DNA of 40,144 nucleotides from Flavobacteriales bacterium (lineage in GTDB: Bacteria > Bacteroidota > Bacteroidia > Flavobacteriales > TMED113). The stretch covers positions 1 to 40,144 of the forward strand of contig NZUK01000024.1 in NCBI GenBank assembly GCA_002701365.1. Reading direction: 5' to 3'. This document shows, piece after piece, positions 1 to 9,149 of the stretch (position 1 is the stretch's first letter; every line of letters starts with the position of its first letter). The notes beneath the pieces were generated by a model, which was not told where the DNA came from, did no database searches, and saw only the letters and a program-made list of their open reading frames with translations. A program made the position numbers and the translations under genes.

Positions 1-2
1 AC

Positions 3-710
3 CCAGATATTATCATTGTTGAAAAAAGTCAAGCGCAAATCAATCTCATTATTAAGCACTTGTTGTCTGGAAAGCCTATACAGTATTTTTTTGGATATAG
101 TTATTTTAAAGGTTTTAAATTTTTGGTCAATGATCATGTTTTAATTCCAAGGCCAGAAACGGAAGAATTAATAGATCATGTCTTGAATTATGTGAAAGAC
201 AAAAAAATTAAAAAAATAATAGATATTGGCACTGGTTCTGGATGTATTTCTATTGTTTTAAAAAAAAAACTCAACGTAGATATTACTGCAGTTGATAATT
301 CTAAAAAAGCATTAGATTTGGCTTCTAGAAATGCACAATATCATCGTACCTCAATAGACTTTAAATTAATTAACATTTTAGATGTTAGTCAACGTCAATC
401 ATTACCAAAAGTAGATTTAATTGTGAGTAATCCACCATACGTCTTGAAGGAAGAAGTCCCCTTAGGCTCTGTTGTTTTGTCAGAACCATTTGATGCAATT
501 TTTGTTGACGAAGAAGACCCATTTGTTTTTTATAAAGCCATTTGTCAATTTGCTAAAGAAAATTTAAATCACGGTGGTAAAATTTTTTTTGAAATTAATT
601 CAAAACTAGTTTTTCAGTTAATTGATGTAATTAAATTATTAGGTTTCTCTCACATCGAAATTCGTCATGATTTTTTTGAAAAAAAACGATTTATAATTGT
701 ATCTTCTTGA
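3..710 (+). CDS. prmC: PrmC/HemK peptide-chain-release-factor glutamine methyltransferase, 5'-truncated
   Basis: The reading frame is open to the left window edge, so the N-terminus is missing and no true start is visible; the TTG at 60 is an internal Leu. What remains (235 residues, against about 280 in the family) carries the hallmarks of PrmC: GKPIQYFFG and VLIPRPETEE linking the N-terminal helical domain to the catalytic domain, the SAM-binding IDIGTGSGC loop, and the catalytic SNPPYV (NPPY) motif that positions the target glutamine. By family knowledge it methylates the Gln of the GGQ motif of RF1/RF2 in the cytoplasm. It is followed 4 bases later by ligA on the same strand, so the two are probably co-transcribed. 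Identification is firm; only the beginning is lacking. Confidence 0.95.
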   Translation, partial: PDIIIVEKSQAQINLIIKHLLSGKPIQYFFGYSYFKGFKFLVNDHVLIPRPETEELIDHVLNYVKDKKIKKIIDIGTGSGCISIVLKKKLNVDITAVDNSKKALDLASRNAQYHRTSIDFKLINILDVSQRQSLPKVDLIVSNPPYVLKEEVPLGSVVLSEPFDAIFVDEEDPFVFYKAICQFAKENLNHGGKIFFEINSKLVFQLIDVIKLLGFSHIEIRHDFFEKKRFIIVSS

Positions 711-714
711 TTGT

Positions 715-2823
715 ATGATTAATAAATCTATTGAACATAGGATTAAACAATTGCGAGACGATTTAAATTACCACAATCATCTTTATTATGTCATGGATCA
801 ACCTATTATTAGTGATCATGAATTTGATAAACTAATGAATACACTACTTAATTTAGAGAAACAATATCCAGAGTTTTTTGATTCCTCATCACCTACACAT
901 AGAGTTGGTGGAAGTTTGCTGGAAAGTTTTGAGTCAGTTAAACATCTTTACCCAATGTTGTCTTTATCTAATACTTATTCAAAAATTGAACTTGCAGAAT
1001 TTGATCAACGTGCTAAAAAGACTTTATCTGTTCTAGAATTAGAATATGTTTGCGAGTTAAAGTATGATGGTGTTGCTATTTCTCTAATTTATGAAAATGG
1101 GGTATTGAGTAGAGCAGTAACAAGAGGAGATGGTGTTTATGGTGATAATGTGACAGAAAACATCAAAACAATTAAGACTATTCCTCTAAAATTATTTGGT
1201 AATTATCCTTCACGGGTTGAGTTTAGAGGCGAAGTTTATATCTCTAAAAAAGAGTTTACAAAAATCAATGATTACCGCAAAAAAAAACAATTAAATATTA
1301 AAAAAGATTATAATATCCAAAGCCAGTCTAACACTAATATTGAGCCTGCTAAATTAAAGAAGCAATATCTTGCTGAAATGAGAAAATTTGAACAGTATTC
1401 TAATCCTCGAAATTTTGCTTCGGGTAGTTTAAAACTTTTAGATAGTTCAAGAGTTGCTAAACGAAATTTAGATTGTGTCATTTATTCTGTTATTGATAAT
1501 AACTCAGATATTCATAGTCATCATCAACTTTTATTAAATGCTAGAAATTGGGGATTTAAAATTTCTGAACACATAGAAATTCAAAATAGTATTAATGGCA
1601 TGATGGATTTTATTAATAACATTGAATCTAATAGAAATTCTCTTGACTTTGAAATAGATGGTGTAGTAGTTAAGGTAAATTCATTGTCTGATCAAAAATT
1701 ACTAAGTCATACATCTAAATCCCCAAGGTGGGCCATATCCTACAAGTTTAAATCAGAACAAGTAAAAACACACTTGAAAAACATTACTTATCAAGTCGGT
1801 AGAACCGGAGCAATTACTCCAGTTGCTGAACTGGAATCTATATATTTATCTGGTAGTCTTATCCAGAGGGCTAGTCTGCATAATTCAGATTTTATCCAAA
1901 AACTAGATTTAAAGATAGGAGATGTTGTTATTGTCGAAAAAGGAGGAGATGTAATTCCAAAGGTTGTGGCAGTTGATTTGGAAAATAGAAATGATCACTG
2001 TAAAGATATTGTTTTTATTACTAATTGCCCTTCTTGTGGTCATCAACTGAAGAGAGTCCAAAATGAGGCGAATTATTATTGTATGAATAGTAATAAATGT
2101 TTACCTCAAAGAATTGCAAGAGTTGAACATTTTATTAGTCGTGAAGCATTAAATATAAATACCTTAGGAGTGAAAACTATTGAGATGCTATTTATAAATG
2201 AAATTATTCAAAATGTTGCAGACCTATTTTTGCTTGATATAAATTCCTTTAACGGACTAAAAGGGTTTGGAGAAAAATCTCAATCCATCAAGAAAGCACA
2301 AAATATAATTAATGGTATTAAAGAATCTGTCAAACAACCATTTGAAAAGGTTTTGTATTCTTTGGGAATTAGATATGTAGGTAAAACAGTTTCTAAGAAG
2401 TTAGCAGAATATTTTGGATCAATAGAGAAAATGCGACAAAGCACATTAGATGAATTATTACAAGTTGATGAAATAGGTGATAAAATTGCTAATAGTATTG
2501 TAGATTATTTTAATGACCACAATAATATTCTTTTAATTGAAGACTTGCAAAGCCATGGTTTGCAGATGAATATCATTGAAAAAATTATGCAATCAAATAA
2601 ATTACAAGGTTTAGTCTTTGTGGTTTCTGGGACTTTTCAAATTTCTAGAGAAGAAATTAAAAAAATAATAGATTTAAATGGTGGTAAAAATACTAGTTCT
2701 TTGTCAAAAAATACTAGTTATTTAATTGCAGGTGAAAATATGGGACAAAAAAAAAAGGATTTGGCACTTATTTTAGATATACCAATTGTTTCTGAAATGG
2801 ATTTTCAAAAAATGATAGAATAA
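715..2823 (+). CDS. ligA: NAD+-dependent DNA ligase LigA
   Basis: A full-length 702-residue NAD+-dependent ligase, sealing nicks in replication and repair. I place the start at ATG 715 (MINKSIEHRIKQL), 4 bases after prmC stops; an in-frame TTG at 697 would overlap prmC and adds six non-conserved residues. Visible landmarks are the N-terminal Ia domain with YY and D residues for NMN binding, the adenylation motif ELKYDGVA (Lys116 is the nucleotidyl-accepting lysine), RGDG, EFRGEVY, DGVVVKV, the OB-fold region (VGRTGAITPVA), a four-Cys zinc site (Cys438, 441, 456, 462), HhH repeats, and a C-terminal BRCT domain from about 625 (GLVFVVSGTF). An oddity is a Lys/Gln/Asn-rich insertion of about 30 residues (roughly 191-222) just before SNPRN, where most LigA proteins have a short loop. 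The family assignment is certain. Confidence 0.97.
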   Translation: MINKSIEHRIKQLRDDLNYHNHLYYVMDQPIISDHEFDKLMNTLLNLEKQYPEFFDSSSPTHRVGGSLLESFESVKHLYPMLSLSNTYSKIELAEFDQRAKKTLSVLELEYVCELKYDGVAISLIYENGVLSRAVTRGDGVYGDNVTENIKTIKTIPLKLFGNYPSRVEFRGEVYISKKEFTKINDYRKKKQLNIKKDYNIQSQSNTNIEPAKLKKQYLAEMRKFEQYSNPRNFASGSLKLLDSSRVAKRNLDCVIYSVIDNNSDIHSHHQLLLNARNWGFKISEHIEIQNSINGMMDFINNIESNRNSLDFEIDGVVVKVNSLSDQKLLSHTSKSPRWAISYKFKSEQVKTHLKNITYQVGRTGAITPVAELESIYLSGSLIQRASLHNSDFIQKLDLKIGDVVIVEKGGDVIPKVVAVDLENRNDHCKDIVFITNCPSCGHQLKRVQNEANYYCMNSNKCLPQRIARVEHFISREALNINTLGVKTIEMLFINEIIQNVADLFLLDINSFNGLKGFGEKSQSIKKAQNIINGIKESVKQPFEKVLYSLGIRYVGKTVSKKLAEYFGSIEKMRQSTLDELLQVDEIGDKIANSIVDYFNDHNNILLIEDLQSHGLQMNIIEKIMQSNKLQGLVFVVSGTFQISREEIKKIIDLNGGKNTSSLSKNTSYLIAGENMGQKKKDLALILDIPIVSEMDFQKMIE

Positions 2824-2837
2824 TTATTATTACAAAT

Positions 2838-3386
2838 ATGTTGAATCAGTTAAAATTAAATATTTCGAATTTCTTGCTTAGGAGACATCTTTCTAAGAAG
2901 AAACATTGTCCAAAATTAATTACTTTATCTGAAGCAAAAAAAGTAGCTTTAGTTTTTGACGCAGAAGATTTAGATTCAATAACAGAAGTAAAGTTTTTAT
3001 TAAAATATTTTTTAAAATTAAATATAGATGTTTATGTTTTGGGTTTTATTAATAGTGTGAAGAAAGATAATAATTTCATATCTACTTTGCATATTAATTA
3101 TTTCAACTCAAAAGATGTAAGTTTTTTTGGCATACCTAATAATTTAAAAACAAATTCTTTTTTAAGAAATAAATTTGATTTATTAATTAACTTGTCGCTG
3201 AAAAATAGTTTTCCAGTCAAATATATGTCACTAATGTCTAATGCCCATTTCAAAATAGGCATGTCTTATAATAATAATGATATAGATTATGATTTAATAT
3301 TTAAATTAAAAATTAAATCATTAAACTATTTTATTAAGAATATTATACATTATCTAGAAATAATCAATCATAATAATGAGAAATAA
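2838..3386 (+). CDS. DUF6913-like conserved protein of Bacteroidota
   Basis: A 182-residue protein with no signal peptide or membrane span. The N-terminus is basic (LLRRHLSKKK), followed by alternating hydrophobic strands (KKVALVFDAED, IDVYVLGFI) and a FDLLINLSLKNSFPVKYMS core, consistent with an alpha/beta fold. The length, these motifs and the position between ligA and dapA match a conserved hypothetical family of Bacteroidota that I recall as DUF6913; no function is established to my knowledge. Its last 11 bases overlap the dapA start, so translation is probably coupled. A profile search would confirm the family name; the reality of the gene is not in doubt. Confidence 0.8.
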   Translation: MLNQLKLNISNFLLRRHLSKKKHCPKLITLSEAKKVALVFDAEDLDSITEVKFLLKYFLKLNIDVYVLGFINSVKKDNNFISTLHINYFNSKDVSFFGIPNNLKTNSFLRNKFDLLINLSLKNSFPVKYMSLMSNAHFKIGMSYNNNDIDYDLIFKLKIKSLNYFIKNIIHYLEIINHNNEK

Positions 3387-4275
3387 AAATTTAAAAGGTA
3401 CTGGTGTTGCGTTAATAACACCGTTTAATCGAGATAATTCAATTGATTTTGATTCACTAAAAAAATTAATTAATCATTTAATTAAGAACCAAATAGATTA
3501 TTTAGTAGTTATGGGAACCACTGGTGAATCTGCAGTTTTGACATTTGATGAACAAAATGAAGTTATTAATTATGTGAAAAAAATTGTTAACAATCGTTTG
3601 CCAATTATTGTTGGCATTGGTGGTAATGATACAATACAAGTGGTTAACAAGATTAAGTCATTTGATTTTAATGGTATAGAAGCTATTTTATCAGTTTGTC
3701 CTTATTATAATAAACCTTCTCAGTCTGGAATATTTGCGCACTATTCTAAACTGTCAAAAGTGTCTCCTGTTGACATTATATTGTACAATGTTCCTTCAAG
3801 AACTTCTGTAAATATGTCAGTTGAAACAGTGGTTTCACTAGCTGAAAATTGTCAAAATATAGTTGGCATTAAAGAGGCCTCTGGAAATATTGAACAATGT
3901 ATGGATTTATTTTCTAGTTGTCCAGATGATTTTATGATTATATCTGGTGATGATAAAATGACATTCCCAATAATGTTACTTGGAGGTGTTGGTGTTATAT
4001 CGGTTCAGGCAATGGCACTGCCTTCATTGTTTTCTAAAATGGTTCAATCAACTCTTAGTGGTAATATTGATTTAGCACGAAAATGCCACTATGAATTACT
4101 TAAAAGTGTTGATTTGTTTTATGTAAATGGTAATCCCTCAGGAATTAAAGAAGCACTATACCAACTTAAAATATGTTCCTCTAATCAAGTTAGATTACCT
4201 TTGGTTCCAATGAATGCACAATATGCATCAAAACTTAATTTCCAAATTCAAAATACGCTAAGTAATAAAAAATAA
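3376..4275 (+). CDS. dapA: 4-hydroxy-tetrahydrodipicolinate synthase DapA
   Basis: A 299-residue TIM-barrel aldolase that condenses pyruvate with aspartate semialdehyde, the first committed step of the diaminopimelate/lysine pathway, in the cytoplasm. Signatures are GTGVALITPF at the N-terminus, the GTTGES phosphate-loop-like motif (47-52), YYNKPSQ, the catalytic-triad tyrosine in ILYNVPSRT (Tyr137), the Schiff-base lysine in VGIKEASG (Lys166), and ISGDD. The C-terminal NGNPSGIKEAL is the usual Bacteroidota variant. The start ATG lies inside the end of the preceding DUF6913-like gene (11-base overlap). Length and motifs are complete. The following 77 bases (4276-4352) hold no recognisable terminator; only a short TTCTT/AAGAA dyad is present. 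Confidence 0.96.
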   Translation: MRNKNLKGTGVALITPFNRDNSIDFDSLKKLINHLIKNQIDYLVVMGTTGESAVLTFDEQNEVINYVKKIVNNRLPIIVGIGGNDTIQVVNKIKSFDFNGIEAILSVCPYYNKPSQSGIFAHYSKLSKVSPVDIILYNVPSRTSVNMSVETVVSLAENCQNIVGIKEASGNIEQCMDLFSSCPDDFMIISGDDKMTFPIMLLGGVGVISVQAMALPSLFSKMVQSTLSGNIDLARKCHYELLKSVDLFYVNGNPSGIKEALYQLKICSSNQVRLPLVPMNAQYASKLNFQIQNTLSNKK

Positions 4276-4352
4276 ATTTTTTCGTTATCCTTCTTGAAGA
4301 AATAAGCATTATTTAATAGTTTTGGGTTTTTTAATATAAAATTTGAATTTAT

Positions 4353-5345
4353 ATGATAACAAAAGATATTGAATTAATTGATCAAAAAATCTCTAAAGAA
4401 AGTGCCTTTATAGATGATATTTTCTTGGAAATAAATAAAACTATAGTTGGTCAAAAGCATATGATAGAACGTCTTTTAATTGGCCTTTTAGGATCTGGGC
4501 ATATTTTATTAGAAGGTGTTCCGGGACTTGCAAAAACTCTTGCAATTAACACGTTGTCAAAAGTAATAAAAGGTGATTTTAATAGAATACAATTTACTCC
4601 TGATTTATTGCCCTCTGATGTAATAGGTACATTGGTTTACAATATTAAGTCAGGTGATTTCAATATTAAAAAAGGTCCAATTTTTGCTAATTTTATTTTA
4701 GCTGATGAAATTAATAGATCCCCTGCAAAAGTTCAGAGTGCATTATTAGAAGCAATGCAAGAAAGACAAGTTACAATAGGTGATGAAACATACGTGTTAA
4801 ATGAACCTTTTTTAGTATTAGCTACGCAAAACCCTGTTGAACAAGAGGGTACATACCCCTTGCCAGAAGCTCAAACAGATCGTTTTATGTTAAAAACAAT
4901 TATTAATTATCCTACTAAGGATGAAGAAAGAATGATTGTTAGAAACAACCTTGATAATAATACTAAGTCTATTAAGCCCGTAGTTTCTATTAAGAAAATA
5001 ATATCATCTAGAAAGCTAATCAATGAAATATACATGGATCCAAAAATCGAGAATTATATTCTTGATATTATTTTTGCAACTAGAAATCCTGAGCAATATA
5101 AATTAGATGACTTAACTCCATTGATTAATTTTGGCGCTTCACCAAGAGGAAGTATAAATTTAGCAAAAGCATCAAAGGTTTATGCTTTCATTAAACGAAG
5201 AGGTTATGTTATTCCAGAAGATGTTAGAGCTGTTTGTCATGACGTTTTAAGACATAGGATTGGTTTATCTTATGAGGCAGAAGCAGAAAATATTACTACA
5301 GAACATGTTATTGATCAAATTCTTAACACAATTGAAGTACCTTAA
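4353..5345 (+). CDS. MoxR-family AAA+ ATPase
   Basis: A 330-residue cytoplasmic MoxR ATPase. It has a Walker A motif GVPGLAKT (55-62), Walker B FILADEIN (about 114-121), a sensor-1 stretch ATQNPVEQEGTYPLPEAQ, and a C-terminal lid (FGASPRGSINLAKASK). MoxR proteins act as chaperone-like partners of von Willebrand A (vWA) proteins, possibly in metal insertion or complex assembly. This is the first gene of the moxR-DUF58-bat cluster, and the next ATG follows its stop codon with no gap, which supports one operon. The 77-base upstream gap is where an operon promoter would be expected, but I could not find a convincing TTTG/TAnnTTTG pair. In this phylum the gene is the standard leader of the aerotolerance locus. 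Confidence 0.95.
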   Translation: MITKDIELIDQKISKESAFIDDIFLEINKTIVGQKHMIERLLIGLLGSGHILLEGVPGLAKTLAINTLSKVIKGDFNRIQFTPDLLPSDVIGTLVYNIKSGDFNIKKGPIFANFILADEINRSPAKVQSALLEAMQERQVTIGDETYVLNEPFLVLATQNPVEQEGTYPLPEAQTDRFMLKTIINYPTKDEERMIVRNNLDNNTKSIKPVVSIKKIISSRKLINEIYMDPKIENYILDIIFATRNPEQYKLDDLTPLINFGASPRGSINLAKASKVYAFIKRRGYVIPEDVRAVCHDVLRHRIGLSYEAEAENITTEHVIDQILNTIEVP

Positions 5346-6209
5346 ATGGAAACATCAGAGCTATTAAAAAAAGTTCGTAAAATAGAAATTAAAACAAAAA
5401 GATTAACAAATAATCTTTTTACTGGACAGTATCACAGTGCCTTTAAGGGTAAAGGTATGGTTTTTAGTGAGGTTAGAAAATATGTGCCTGGTGATGATGT
5501 TAGAGACATTGATTGGAATGTGACAGCTAAATTATCAGAACCATATATTAAAATATTCGAAGAGGAACGTGAGTTGACAATGATGTTAATGGTAGATGTT
5601 TCTAAATCAGAGTTCTTTGGGTCGTCTGGTTTATTAAAAAAGGATTTAATTACTGAAATTTGTGCTGTTTTATCTTTTTCTGCAATGCAGAATAATGATA
5701 AGGTAGGTGTGATTTTCTTCACTGATGATATTGAATTATTTATTCCTCCCAAAAAAGGTAAAAAACACATTTTACGAATAATAAGAGAACTTATCAATTT
5801 CACCCCCAATTCGAATAAAACAAACATATCTAAAGCCTTTCAATATCTAAATAACGTAGTTAAAAAAAAGTCAATTGTATTTATGTTATCTGACTTTATT
5901 GATGACAAATTTGATAATTCAGTTAGATTAATTGCAAAAAAACATGATTTAACAGGTATTCGTGTTTTTGATAAATTTGAAGAACAAGTATTTTCTATGG
6001 GGTTAAATTTATTTTATGACACAGAGAATGAGTTATATCAATGGATAGATACATCTGATTCTAAGGTTCGAAATAAAATACAACAAAAATATAATCAAAG
6101 ACTAGAGTATTTTAGAGATGCATTTTTAAAATCAGGCGCGTCGATTGTTAATATGTCTACTCAGGAATCCTATATAAAAAAATTATTAGAATTGTTTAAG
6201 AGCAAATGA
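5346..6209 (+). CDS. DUF58 domain protein of the Bat/MoxR cluster
   Basis: A 287-residue protein with the DUF58 signature FSEVRKYVPGDDVRDIDW (about 40-57) followed by NVTAKLSEPYIKIFEEERE and a vWA-like MMLMVDVSKS strand-loop with the DxSxS metal-site pattern. It has no signal peptide or transmembrane segment, so it is predicted cytoplasmic and is the likely partner of the adjacent MoxR ATPase. Its start abuts the moxR stop, and its own stop overlaps the next gene by four bases (ATGA), both signs of translational coupling. DUF58 proteins are invariably found beside moxR and bat genes; their biochemical role is unknown. The 131-residue frame on the opposite strand (5432-5827) is only a shadow. 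Confidence 0.93.
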   Translation: METSELLKKVRKIEIKTKRLTNNLFTGQYHSAFKGKGMVFSEVRKYVPGDDVRDIDWNVTAKLSEPYIKIFEEERELTMMLMVDVSKSEFFGSSGLLKKDLITEICAVLSFSAMQNNDKVGVIFFTDDIELFIPPKKGKKHILRIIRELINFTPNSNKTNISKAFQYLNNVVKKKSIVFMLSDFIDDKFDNSVRLIAKKHDLTGIRVFDKFEEQVFSMGLNLFYDTENELYQWIDTSDSKVRNKIQQKYNQRLEYFRDAFLKSGASIVNMSTQESYIKKLLELFKSK

Positions 6210-7147
6210 GATACATCTTAATATATATACTACTTATTTCTTATAATATGTTATCACAAAGTGTGACATTGGAAGTTGACACCAATTTATTAAGAATAGG
6301 TGAGCAGTTTAATGCAACTATAAAAATTTATGAAGCGGATAAAAATGAGATATTTTTTCCTGATTCAAATTTATTATTTCAAGACTTTGAATTATTGAAT
6401 AATTCTCCTTTGTTTGACCGAAATAATCAAGATGAATTTTGTTATAAGAGTTTTTTGCTAACCTCTTTTGACACTGGGCAATTTATTTTAGATTCAATCC
6501 CTGTACTGATTGCTCAAAAAGACAGTTTATTCACAAATGCTGTTTCTGTCACCTTTTTATCACTTCCCGTTGACACAGCTAATCAATTTTTTGACATCAA
6601 GCCTCCTAAAAAAATTTCATTTAAATTGAAGGAGCTAATGTTTTATCTTCCATATTTATTATGTGTATTGTTATTGACGTTTATTATTTTTCTAATGTTT
6701 AAGTTTTTTAAAAGTAAGGAAGAAACTATAGTTAATAAAATAGATCCAGAAATACCTATTGATATTTACTTCCTTGATCAATTGAAGGAATTAAAAAGCA
6801 AGAATTATTTAAAAAATAAAATGTATATAAATTTTTATACCAAACTTTCCGAAATTTTCCGTGGTTATTTAGAGCTTAGGTTTAATATTCCCGCTTTAGA
6901 GTCTAGCACGCATGAATTAAAATTAATAATTGAAGATTTAAAAATTAATAAGAGTTGGATGTCTAGTTTTTTTAGAACGAGTGATATTGTAAAGTTTGCC
7001 AAGGGAGTTCCATCTGATAAAGAAGGAGAAACTTCTTTTTTCCATGTAGAAAAATTTATTAAGGAATATAGTGTTATTAATGAGATACAGGATAGTGATG
7101 AAAAAAAGGATAATTCTTTCTCCAGTTCAAGTGAAAAAAAGATATAA
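6206..7147 (+). CDS. Membrane-anchored BatD-like/DUF4381-like protein of the Bat cluster
   Basis: A 313-residue protein with an N-terminal signal or anchor (ILIYILLISYNMLSQ), a periplasmic beta-rich region of about 125 residues that begins VTLEVDTNLLRIGEQF like the N-terminus of BatD, one strong transmembrane helix at about 146-167, and a cytoplasmic tail containing KMYINFYTKLSEIFRGYL. It ends in a Ser/Lys-rich stretch (SFSSSSEKK). That layout (oxygen-exposed Ig-like domain, one helix, helical tail with the YF..SEI.R.YLE pattern) is typical of the unnamed gene found between DUF58 and batA in Bacteroidota. The ATGA overlap with the DUF58 gene and a 2-base gap to batA place it firmly in the operon. 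Its function is unknown; a role in assembling the Bat membrane complex is inferred from context. Confidence 0.85.
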   Translation: MRYILIYILLISYNMLSQSVTLEVDTNLLRIGEQFNATIKIYEADKNEIFFPDSNLLFQDFELLNNSPLFDRNNQDEFCYKSFLLTSFDTGQFILDSIPVLIAQKDSLFTNAVSVTFLSLPVDTANQFFDIKPPKKISFKLKELMFYLPYLLCVLLLTFIIFLMFKFFKSKEETIVNKIDPEIPIDIYFLDQLKELKSKNYLKNKMYINFYTKLSEIFRGYLELRFNIPALESSTHELKLIIEDLKINKSWMSSFFRTSDIVKFAKGVPSDKEGETSFFHVEKFIKEYSVINEIQDSDEKKDNSFSSSSEKKI

Positions 7148-7149
7148 TT

Positions 7150-8130
7150 ATGAATTTTTTAAATCCTTTTTATTTCTGGTTACTATTAATTATTCCGATT
7201 GTTATTGTATTTTATTTTTATAAAAATAAAATACAATATTCCCGCATTCCCTTTAGTCTTTTTGATAGTGATTTATCGTCTTTAAAATCATCTTTTTTCA
7301 TCTCTTTATTCATTTTGCGAATTATTGCTATTGTATTAATTATTATAGCTTTAGCTAGGCCACAAACTCAGAGTGTTAGTGAAGATAGCTTAAAGCGTGA
7401 GGGTATTGATATTATGATTGCAATGGATGTCTCTAGCAGTATGTTGGCTGAAGATTTTCAGCCAAATAGATTGGATGCAGCAAAAGAGTTGGCAGTTGAT
7501 TTTATTAAGCGAAGAAAAAATGACCGAATAGGTCTAGTGACTTATGCAAGCGAAAGTTTCACTCAATGTCCACTGACAACGGATCACGATATACTTATTA
7601 ATATGATGAAAGGAGTTAAGACTGGTTTGTTAACTGATGGTACTGCAATTGGTTTAGGTATTGGTAATTGTGTAAACCGACTTAAGGATAGTAAAGCAAA
7701 AAGTAAAATTATTATTTTATTAACTGATGGCGAAAATAATAGCGGTGTTATTGACCCAATAACCGCTGCTGATATGGCACGTGAATTTAATATTAAAACC
7801 TACACTATTGGTGTAGGTTCATATGGAACGGCTCCATATCCAGGGAAAGATATATTTGGTCGTTCTGTATACTATGATGTTCCATCAAATATTGATGAGA
7901 ATATGTTGCAGGTAGTTGCTGACACCACAGGTGCAGTATATTTTAGAGCAGATAAAAAAAGTGAATTAGCTAGAGTCTACAATGAAATAGAGAGATTGGA
8001 AAAAACAGAGATCGAAGAGATTAAGTTTTATAATGTAACGGAACATTATTTTATATTTTGTTTATTTGCTTTTTTGTGTTTTTTACTTGAAATGATTTTA
8101 GATTATACTGTTTTTAAAAGAATTGTTTAA
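7150..8130 (+). CDS. batA: BatA, von Willebrand factor A membrane protein
   Basis: A 326-residue inner-membrane protein with two N-terminal transmembrane helices (about 5-23 and 49-68), a vWA domain and a C-terminal helix (about 299-320). The metal-ion-dependent adhesion site is intact: DVSSS (Asp93, Ser95, Ser97), a threonine in LTDGTAIGLG and the aspartate in ILLTDGENN. The phrase AEDFQPNRLDAAK after the MIDAS is characteristic of BatA. In Bacteroides fragilis the bat genes were linked to aerotolerance; the molecular job is still unclear, and a complex of vWA domains with BatC/BatE TPR proteins is assumed. The stop shares one base (TAATG) with the batB start. Confidence 0.94.
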   Translation: MNFLNPFYFWLLLIIPIVIVFYFYKNKIQYSRIPFSLFDSDLSSLKSSFFISLFILRIIAIVLIIIALARPQTQSVSEDSLKREGIDIMIAMDVSSSMLAEDFQPNRLDAAKELAVDFIKRRKNDRIGLVTYASESFTQCPLTTDHDILINMMKGVKTGLLTDGTAIGLGIGNCVNRLKDSKAKSKIIILLTDGENNSGVIDPITAADMAREFNIKTYTIGVGSYGTAPYPGKDIFGRSVYYDVPSNIDENMLQVVADTTGAVYFRADKKSELARVYNEIERLEKTEIEEIKFYNVTEHYFIFCLFAFLCFLLEMILDYTVFKRIV

Positions 8131-9146
8131 TGGATTTTTCGAAACCAGAATTATTAAATCTTTTATTTTTAACAATTGTATTATTGTTAGTCTTTTACAT
8201 TTATTATATATGGCAAAAGGATATTGTTGAGAATAAATTTAATAAAGACACCTTTCTAAAAATAAACCCTAATTATAGTAGTGTTATTAAAATTGTACAT
8301 TTTATATTAAAGTTAACTGCTTTAGTATTTTTAATTTTAGCTTTAGCGGGCCCAAGAATGGGTATAGAATTAAAAAAAGTCAACAGGGAGGGAGTCGATG
8401 TTGTTTTTGCATTAGATGTTTCAAAAAGTATGCTAGTCGAGGATGTAGCTCCTAATAGATTGTTAAAAAGTGTGCAAGTTCTTTCTAAGACAATTGATAA
8501 AATGGTTTCTGATAGAGTAGGGATAATTGTTTATGCGGGCCAGGCATATCCTTTAATGCCTTTGTCATTTGATTATTCAATGGCTAAATTATTAATCAAA
8601 ACCATCAGTACAGATTTAGTAAATATACAAGGTACAGACCTATCTAGTGCATTAATGCTCTCAGATTCATTTTTTGATAATAATGAAAGGAGTAAAATTA
8701 TTTTTTTAATTTCTGATGGTGAGGACCATGAGGGTAACTATCAGCAATTAAGTACAGTATTATCTGATAAAAAAACTATTGTTTGTACAATTAATATAGG
8801 TACTGAATCAGGTGGGCCTATACCCATTAAAACTCAGTCTGACATTAGTTACAAAAAAGATAAAAATGGAAATGTCGTAATATCCAAAGCAAATGCAAAA
8901 GCACTAGAAACTGTTGCTGCTAACTACAATGGTGCTTTTATTAAATCAAACCAAACAAATGATATGGTTAAGTTTATATTTCAAAACATCAATATTCTTG
9001 ATAAAACATCAACTGAAGAAGAGATGTTTTCTGATTATGAGGATCAATTTCAATGGTTTTTAGGTTTTGCGTTATTCTTTATTTTATTAGATTTGATCTT
9101 AACGCACAAGCGAATTAATTTTATACGTCATATAATTAAACAGTAA
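8130..9146 (+). CDS. batB: BatB, von Willebrand factor A membrane protein
   Basis: A 338-residue paralogue of BatA with the same layout: N-terminal helices at about 8-27 and 55-74, a vWA domain and a C-terminal helix (about 308-326). The MIDAS is complete (DVSKS at Asp96, Ser98, Ser100; TDLSSAL; LISDGEDHEG). The post-MIDAS phrase VEDVAPNRL and the DGED(H) motif are typical of BatB. Start and stop fit the operon tightly: a one-base overlap with batA and 3 bases to batC. It probably forms a membrane complex with BatA, with the vWA domains in the periplasm or cytoplasm depending on topology, which the sequence alone does not settle. Confidence 0.93.
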   Translation: MDFSKPELLNLLFLTIVLLLVFYIYYIWQKDIVENKFNKDTFLKINPNYSSVIKIVHFILKLTALVFLILALAGPRMGIELKKVNREGVDVVFALDVSKSMLVEDVAPNRLLKSVQVLSKTIDKMVSDRVGIIVYAGQAYPLMPLSFDYSMAKLLIKTISTDLVNIQGTDLSSALMLSDSFFDNNERSKIIFLISDGEDHEGNYQQLSTVLSDKKTIVCTINIGTESGGPIPIKTQSDISYKKDKNGNVVISKANAKALETVAANYNGAFIKSNQTNDMVKFIFQNINILDKTSTEEEMFSDYEDQFQWFLGFALFFILLDLILTHKRINFIRHIIKQ

Positions 9147-9149
9147 TAG

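Noticed and set aside
697-714. TTG start for ligA giving six extra residues
   Set aside because: It overlaps prmC, and the residues YLLDC are not part of the LigA N-terminus; ATG 715 fits the family and the spacing.
4319-4345. TTTG and TAAAATTTG as a Bacteroidota housekeeping promoter for moxR
   Set aside because: The two halves are only about 12 bases apart and the -7 element has the wrong internal spacing; it also ends eight bases before the ATG.
5432-5827. 131-residue frame on the - strand within the DUF58 gene
   Set aside because: It is the shadow of a strongly conserved + strand gene; the product has no recognisable motif and no room for its own expression signals.
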